From JAYKGU01 sp035285585 (GTDB taxonomy: Bacteria > Cyanobacteriota > Cyanobacteriia > CAKZMO01), in contig JAYKGU010000257.1 in the NCBI GenBank assembly GCA_035285585.1, positions 1-18,376 of the forward strand: a stretch of DNA of 18,376 bases, given 5' to 3'. Under the pieces are notes generated by a model that was not told where the DNA came from, made no database searches, and saw only the letters and a list, made by a program, of their open reading frames with translations. The position numbers and the translations under genes are program-made. Below are positions 15,301 through 18,376 of this stretch, piece by piece (positions within the stretch are counted from its first letter, which is position 1; every line of letters begins with the position of its first letter).

Positions 15301-15650
15301 GAGGTGGCGGCAACGATGAGCTGTATGGTGAAGACGGCGACGATTACCTTTTTGGTAACTTTGGCGATGATCTGCTGGCAGGTGGGTTGGGCAACGACAA
15401 CCTGAACGGCGGTAACGGTAGCGACACCTATGTTTTCGCAGCGGGTGAAGGCACCGATACCGTACGCGGCTTTGATGTCACTGAGGACTTTATTGCCCTG
15501 GTGGGTGACTTGACCGTGGACAGCCTCGGCATCACTCAGGTCGGTCGCAACACCGAACTTTCCTTTGGTGATGAAGTCCTGGCAATTCTGCGCCGGGTTG
15601 AGGCCGATGAGCTGGTTGCCGCAGCAGACACCGTTTTCGTAACGCTGTAG
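12327..15650 (+). CDS. Tandem alkaline phosphatase-like protein with C-terminal RTX repeats
   Basis: The 1107-residue protein holds two consecutive alkaline phosphatase-like domains (about 4-472 and 493-914) and a calcium-binding RTX region (about 930-1036). The domains are duplicates of each other: both start VIFIHPDG, continue FVQEGPDGRLN, and carry GTSN then GAVTHATGVK. By comparison with E. coli PhoA, D13/D501 (HPDG), S57/S545 (TSN, nucleophile), T135/T607 (GTGAF), E322/E754, D325/D757 (TDNFGN) and D367/D800 (AADS) are retained. The His expected four residues after the TDN aspartate is Asn (N329/N761), and the His after the AADS aspartate is Ser (S368/S801). A third His is kept in domain 1 (H445) but is Tyr in domain 2 (Y887). 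At least eight GGxGxD-like nonapeptides and no N-terminal signal peptide point to type I secretion. It likely belongs with the large atypical cyanobacterial phosphatases and scavenges organic phosphate outside the cell. The ATG has GAGG 4 nt upstream. Confidence 0.9.
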   Translation: MATGNHVIFIHPDGTSPAHFGFARFVQEGPDGRLNWDNLDVARVYLGHMEDQITGTSNGGAVTHATGVKVYSESFGFEVVRDEDGAPVVDPTTGRFVEEELVALSGTNQTIMQEAVAAGKVTALINSGVIAEPGTGAFVAEVGQADVPAGATGFAAFPRAQFAEITRQVVTSGVDVILGGGLVNYLPVGTEPPAGAVYAESAAQLDAISTDGSQRPSENLIELAESLGYTVVYTKEQLEAVVADPSITKVLGIFANEDTFFDNIRTPDGGNLRGVDENLLANGMGAYVESAPTVGEMLRAAQTIMERNPNFANGSLTVLEEEGTDNFGNINSSSGMLEALIRTDDAIGAALEFYERNPNTLIVTAADSDAGGLQTDDTGETAGNFGANPTGLDDFPTFENPGDGQNGVGTEAYVAQPSTSGNAYTFDVGWVGTPDFAGAIVSKAHGLNAETLPVTADNTDIYRVMYETLFGVDLPDRDVPQFIPAPEATEETGNVIFIHPDGNSPSMFGFGRFVQEGPDGRLNYDLMSHSGVYLGHMRDQLVGTSNAGAVTHATGVKATAGSFGLDEFGEPVVSRSGLRGVTIMEEAIAAGKATAVINSGFIAEPGTGAFLAEVENRSDVTAITAQVLESGVDIILGGGEIHYLPEGVVGRFGEEGIRTDGRNLIEEAEAMGFTVVFTLEELQNLPEGTTKVLGIFAAEDTYNDNVEEQNQLEGLDNYGQPGNENPPTVGQMLAAALPILSQDPDGFFVVLEEEATDNFGNPNNAPGTLEAVLRADEALGIAQDFIRNEDPNTLLITAADSEAGGVQVWQPTPFGPALPETVDFALTLPVNPTDTETFQNPVDGAEGRVPPLTTFAAQPSLDGEMGNFVVGWVGTPDFSGSVVAKTYGMNADLLPSTVDNTVIYEIMYKTLFGLGSLPEYQDGTNEGDVFEGGDGNDVIVAFGGGDDVIGNLGNDVIYGSEGRDDLYGDTTSFREGGDDILYGGTESDHIYGGGGNDELYGEDGDDYLFGNFGDDLLAGGLGNDNLNGGNGSDTYVFAAGEGTDTVRGFDVTEDFIALVGDLTVDSLGITQVGRNTELSFGDEVLAILRRVEADELVAAADTVFVTL

Positions 15651-15717
15651 TGCTGACGCTAGCGCTTACGTTTGGGCAAGGTCGCTCCCTGCTCAAATAG
15701 ATCTGAATCTTGGGTTA

Positions 15718-15747
15718 GGACATGCAGCCGGTTGCATGTCCTTTTTT
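15718..15747 (+). terminator. Rho-independent terminator of the tandem phosphatase gene
   Basis: GGACATGCA (15718-15726) and TGCATGTCC (15733-15741) form a perfect 9-bp stem around a 6-nt loop and are followed at once by six T residues (15742-15747). It is 68 bp behind the stop codon and is the clearest intrinsic terminator in the window. Confidence 0.93.
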
Positions 15748-15817
15748 GATTGGGAGGAGAACACCAGTTGCTTCAAATTCCCTTAAGATCGTTCAAGGTC
15801 ATTACGTGAGGTGCTCG

Positions 15818-16648
15818 GTGGTTCATGCAGTCATTCTGGGATGCGGTTATGTGGGCAAAGCCGTTGCTCGGCACTGGCAATCAAAGGGATTAACCGTTAC
15901 TGCTACCACCACTCACCCAGAAAAGGTGCCCGCACTGCAGGCGATCGCCCACCAGGCCATTGTCCTCCAGGGCAATGATGCCGCCGCACTTCGGGATGTT
16001 TTCTCAAATACCGAAGTTTTGTTAGTCAGTGTCGGGGCACCCAGTGCTGATGCCTACGAAGCTACCTACCTGGAGACGGCCAAAACTCTGGTGAGTGTCT
16101 TGCCGGATACGGCGGTGCGGCAGGTGATTTACACGGGCAGCTATGCCGTTTATGGAGATCAGGGCGGGGCCTGGGTAGATGAGGAAACGGCGATCGCCCC
16201 TGCCAACCGCAACGGCGAAATTCTGGCCGAAACCGAGGAGATCCTGCTCCAGGTGGCGACTGATCAGCGAGCTGTCTGTGTTCTACGGCTGGGGGGTATC
16301 TATGGGCCGGGGCGGGAGCTGGCGAGAATCTTTAGTCGTGCTGCGGGCAGCACTCGCCCAGGGGATGGTTCCGACGCTAGCAACTGGATTCACCTGGACG
16401 ACATTGTGGGGGCGATCGCCTTTGCTGAACAACACCGTCTCAGCGGGGTCTACAACCTGGTGCAGACCGACCCTACTACCACCGGGGAATTAATCAATCG
16501 CGTCCTCCAGGCCCAGCAGTTGCCCCCGGTCACCTGGGACGCCAGCCAGTCCAGTACACGCCCCTACAACGCTCGAGTCTCTAACCAGAAATTGCGGGAT
16601 GCCGGATATACGCTGATTCACCCGACGATCGACCTGGGTGGCAACTAA
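15818..16648 (+). CDS. NAD(P)-dependent epimerase/dehydratase family protein (atypical SDR, YeeZ-like)
   Basis: The protein of about 276 residues has a Rossmann fold with the dinucleotide motif GCGYVG at residues 8-13. It shows the mid-domain segment 'IYTGSYAVYGDQGG', the 'LRLGGIYGPGREL' strand typical of extended SDRs, and 'NWIHLDDIVGAI', but no clear YxxxK catalytic pair, since the equivalent place reads NRNGEILAETE. This fits the atypical SDR group that includes E. coli YeeZ. The substrate is unknown. The longest frame would begin at ATG 15722, inside the upstream terminator, so that start is rejected. GTG 15818 has GAGG at 15808-15811 with good spacing and gives the expected short N-terminus before the Rossmann motif; GTG 15806 is an alternative. 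It is probably transcribed alone. Confidence 0.85.
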   Translation: MVHAVILGCGYVGKAVARHWQSKGLTVTATTTHPEKVPALQAIAHQAIVLQGNDAAALRDVFSNTEVLLVSVGAPSADAYEATYLETAKTLVSVLPDTAVRQVIYTGSYAVYGDQGGAWVDEETAIAPANRNGEILAETEEILLQVATDQRAVCVLRLGGIYGPGRELARIFSRAAGSTRPGDGSDASNWIHLDDIVGAIAFAEQHRLSGVYNLVQTDPTTTGELINRVLQAQQLPPVTWDASQSSTRPYNARVSNQKLRDAGYTLIHPTIDLGGN

Positions 16649-16954
16649 GGCGCTCTCTGGAAAAGGTTTTACCCCTCGCCAATGCGGTAGGGTATTTGTC
16701 CGCAGATTTCGCAGATAACGCAGATGGGAAATATCCCTACACTTCTTTATCTGCGTCCATCTGCGGCATCTGCGGACACACCAGACGCTATTGACGACAT
16801 TGGGGATAAACATTTCCAGCCCCCCTTAAAAAGAGGCTTCTCAGGCAATTCTTAGGTTGACTCGCTATGGTTTTCAATAGCTATCATCGATTGGGTGCGA
16901 CCCATCCGACCCTGAGGTGTAGCTCTCTACAGACCATTACGGAGTTGTCCTTTA
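16649..16954. promoter_or_regulatory. Intergenic region before the ene reductase
   Basis: It holds the large GCAGAT-repeat hairpin (16697-16778) and, to its right, a possible sigma-70-type promoter: TTGACT at 16857-16862 and TATCAT at 16882-16887, with a rather long 19-nt spacer. GGAG at 16941-16944 is the ribosome binding site for the gene at 16955. A plus-strand frame from 16867 overlaps the real gene and is not supported. Confidence 0.45.
16697..16778. repeat. Long GCAGAT-repeat hairpin
   Basis: One arm (16697-16725) reads TGTC then three CGCAGAT units at a 9-nt period. The other arm (16749-16778) is its near complement, with mismatches only in the 2-3-nt spacers between units. Inside the loop, GGGA (16726-16729) pairs with TCCC (16734-16737). 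The result is a long cruciform-prone stem with an inner hairpin. It lies between two genes and has no T-tract. Similar CGCAGAT-type repeats are, as far as I know, dispersed in many genomes. Confidence 0.75.
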
Positions 16955-18070
16955 ATGATCACGACTCAAACTACTTCTCCCGCGCTTCTGAGTTCGGTAC
17001 AGCTCGGTGGCCTTTCTCTGCGAAACCGCGTTGTCATGGCTCCTCTCACCCGCGCTCGGGCCGGGAGCGATCGCATTCCCAATGCCCTGATGGCGGAATA
17101 CTACACCCAGCGAGCCTCCTCCGGACTGATCATCACCGAAGCTACTGTCGTTTCCCGGCAGGGCATCGGCTGGATTAACTCCCCTGGTATCTACACCGAT
17201 GAGCAGGCCGAGGGCTGGAAGCTGATCACCGACGCCGTCCACCAGCAGGGCGGCACAATCTTCCTCCAGCTCTGGCATACGGGACGAGCCTCCCATTCCA
17301 GCTTCCAGGTGGATCAGCAGCTTCCGGTGGCTCCCTCGGCGATCGCTATCAACGGCGACGCCATCCACACCCCCCTCGGCAAGCAGCCCTACGAAACGCC
17401 GCGAGCGCTGGAAACCGACGAGATTCCCGGCGTGGTCAACGATTACCGGGAGGCGGCGGCGCGGGCCAAGGCGGCTGGATTTGACGGGGTGGAAATCCAC
17501 GGAGCTAATGGCTATCTGATTGACGAATTTCTTCAATCTAAAACCAACCAGCGGGGCGATCGCTACGGCGGCAGCATCGAAAATCGCTTCCAGTTCCTCA
17601 AGGAAGTCACCGAAGCGGTGCTCACCGTCTGGCCCGCCGACCGGGTGGGGGTACGCCTGTCTCCCAACGGCGTATTTAACGACATGGGTTCACCCGACTA
17701 CCAGGAGACCTTCCTTTACGTGGCCCAGCAGTTAAATACCTACAACCTGGCCTACCTGCACATCATGGACGGACTGGCCTTTGGCTTTCATGAGCTGGGG
17801 GAACCCATGACCCTTTCTGAATTTCGGAACGTCTTTTCTGGTGCCTTAATCGGCAACTGTGGCTACACTCAGGAAGCGGCAGAAGCCGCCATTCAGCGAG
17901 GAGATGCTGACCTGATTGCCTTTGGCCGCCCCTATATCAGCAATCCCGACCTGGTGGAACGCTTTGCCAACGGTTGGGAGCTAGCCCCGGATGCAGATAT
18001 GGCCGTCTGGTACTCCTTCGACGCAGAGGGCTACACCACCTTCCCCACCTACGAAGAGGTTACGGCTTAG
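16955..18070 (+). CDS. Old Yellow Enzyme family FMN-dependent ene reductase
   Basis: The 371-residue flavoprotein belongs to class I Old Yellow Enzymes (NemA/OPR type), which use FMN and NAD(P)H to reduce activated C=C bonds of enones and related electrophiles. A TIM barrel with the family signature is visible: APLTRAR (P30, T32 at the flavin), Q105 and WHTGR (107-111), the substrate-binding H182 and N185 in IHGANGYLIDEFL, the hydride-face Y187, RYGGS (203-207), an FMN-binding IGNCGYT segment, and the closing AFGRPYISNPDL. No signal peptide is seen, so it is cytoplasmic. The ATG at 16955 has GGAG 10 nt upstream. It stands alone, 306 bp after the SDR gene. The physiological substrate is not evident from sequence; detoxification of reactive carbonyls is a common role in the family. 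Confidence 0.95.
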   Translation: MITTQTTSPALLSSVQLGGLSLRNRVVMAPLTRARAGSDRIPNALMAEYYTQRASSGLIITEATVVSRQGIGWINSPGIYTDEQAEGWKLITDAVHQQGGTIFLQLWHTGRASHSSFQVDQQLPVAPSAIAINGDAIHTPLGKQPYETPRALETDEIPGVVNDYREAAARAKAAGFDGVEIHGANGYLIDEFLQSKTNQRGDRYGGSIENRFQFLKEVTEAVLTVWPADRVGVRLSPNGVFNDMGSPDYQETFLYVAQQLNTYNLAYLHIMDGLAFGFHELGEPMTLSEFRNVFSGALIGNCGYTQEAAEAAIQRGDADLIAFGRPYISNPDLVERFANGWELAPDADMAVWYSFDAEGYTTFPTYEEVTA

Positions 18071-18102
18071 GCGATTTCCAGGAAAGACCATACCGCCTGT
18101 AG

Positions 18103-18129
18103 GGTGCCGTTAGCGAAGCGTAACGCACC
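18103..18129. repeat. Dispersed repeat hairpin with GCGAAGC core
   Basis: GGTGC (18103-18107) pairs with GCACC (18125-18129) and GTTA (18109-18112) with TAAC (18121-18124), around GCGAAGC (18113-18119). The form GGTGC-GTTA-GCGAAGC-TAAC-GCACC is, to my knowledge, a common small repeat in filamentous cyanobacteria. GCGAAGC itself is a known very stable DNA mini-hairpin. Confidence 0.65.
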
Positions 18130-18182
18130 GTGGGCTGGTAATTTCATTCTAAGAAATCACCTTAGTAAAGACAAAGCAGGGA

Positions 18183-18199
18183 TCCCGCTATGAGCGGGA
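18183..18199 (+). terminator. Short hairpin TCCCGCT-ATG-AGCGGGA
   Basis: A perfect 7-bp stem (18183-18189 with 18193-18199) with a 3-nt loop, followed by CAAAATTAAC. It is 112 bp beyond the ene reductase stop. It could contribute to 3'-end formation, but there is no T-tract. Confidence 0.4.
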
Positions 18200-18208
18200 C
18201 AAAATTAA

Positions 18209-18239
18209 CGGGAAGGTGGCGGTGTGCCCCACCTTCCCG
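18209..18239 (+). terminator. Strong 11-bp hairpin, candidate terminator of the ene reductase
   Basis: CGGGAAGGTGG (18209-18219) and CCACCTTCCCG (18229-18239) are perfectly complementary with a 9-nt loop. It is the most stable structure downstream of the ene reductase, 138 bp after its stop. No T-tract follows, so it may equally be a dispersed repeat. Confidence 0.5.
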
Positions 18240-18297
18240 GCTCAATTCACTAGTGGGTCATTTGCTTTGCTCCGAGCCATTGCGCCCTCACCCCAAA

Positions 18298-18376
18298 CCC
18301 CTCTCCCAAAAAGGGCGAGGGGCTTTGAAGCGATTAGGCAGCTCTGGCTCCCCTGCTCCCAAGTTGGGAGAAGGGG
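18298..18376. repeat. Pair of CCCCTCTCCC-type inverted repeats, cut by window end
   Basis: CCCCTCTCCC (18298-18307) faces GGGCGAGGGG (18313-18322) with one mismatch. CCCCTGCTCCCAA (18350-18362) faces TTGGGAGAAGGGG (18364-18376), also with one mismatch. CCCTCACCCC just upstream (18285-18294) extends the pattern. I recognise this as a widespread C-rich dispersed repeat type in cyanobacterial and other genomes. It probably continues past the window. Confidence 0.6.

Larger units (their letters stand above)
18071..18376. other. Non-coding tail packed with inverted repeats
   Basis: No gene is supported in the last 306 bases. Five inverted repeats follow each other at 18103-18129, 18183-18199, 18209-18239, 18298-18322 and 18350-18376, the last cut by the window edge. 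HIP1 sites are absent here. The sequence looks like a nest of small dispersed cyanobacterial repeats. Confidence 0.6.

Noticed and set aside
15722..15817. Longer N-terminus for the SDR-family protein starting at ATG 15722
   Set aside because: This ATG lies inside the upstream terminator stem, and the extra 32 residues precede the Rossmann strand without family precedent. GTG 15818 has a proper ribosome site.
1..18376. tRNA, rRNA, tmRNA or integrase/transposase genes
   Set aside because: I found no T-loop plus acceptor-stem combination in the gaps and no recognisable recombinase or transposase motif in any frame.

Overview
The window looks like chromosomal DNA of a filamentous-type cyanobacterium. 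The palindrome GCGATCGC (HIP1) recurs throughout, for example at 182-189 and 398-405. Several proteins are of recognisably cyanobacterial type: the extended TrpC, the DUF2232/CobT-like pair, a Ser/Thr kinase with WD40 repeats, and a very large RTX alkaline phosphatase. Gaps between genes are long and full of inverted repeats and short dispersed repeats, as is usual for such genomes. No rRNA, tRNA, CRISPR array, transposase or phage gene is visible.

Layout. Bases 1-679 are non-coding and hold an iterated GCATCACCA repeat and an 11-bp direct repeat in front of a small TPR protein (680-1147). Three hairpins and one copy of a dispersed repeat follow (1153-1476). A coiled-coil hypothetical protein (1713-2123) converges with a minus-strand pair, a DUF2232 membrane protein and a CobT-like phosphoribosyltransferase, which overlap and are probably translationally coupled. 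Divergent from that pair is a CCA-adding-type tRNA nucleotidyltransferase (4457-5782), preceded by a strong stem-loop. A small conserved-looking protein (5919-6161, minus), a second inverted copy of the dispersed repeat, and the minus-strand operon lpdA-trpC follow (8796 to 6471).

The right half is on the plus strand. It holds a small unknown protein (9333-9587), a zinc-ribbon/Ser-Thr-kinase/WD40 protein (9627-11603), a 720-bp leader with possible Pho boxes, a 1107-residue protein made of two alkaline phosphatase domains plus RTX repeats (12327-15650) with a textbook terminator, an atypical SDR/epimerase-family protein (15818-16648), a GCAGAT-repeat hairpin, and an Old Yellow Enzyme-type ene reductase (16955-18070). 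The last 300 bases are a string of hairpins and dispersed repeats.

Most genes are housekeeping: tryptophan synthesis, lipoamide dehydrogenase, tRNA 3'-end maturation and a cobamide-related enzyme. The part most worth following up is the tandem phosphatase. Both of its domains keep the nucleophile serine and the acidic metal ligands but lack the histidines expected at canonical zinc sites. The inverted pair of dispersed repeats and the many unusual hairpins are the next most interesting structures.
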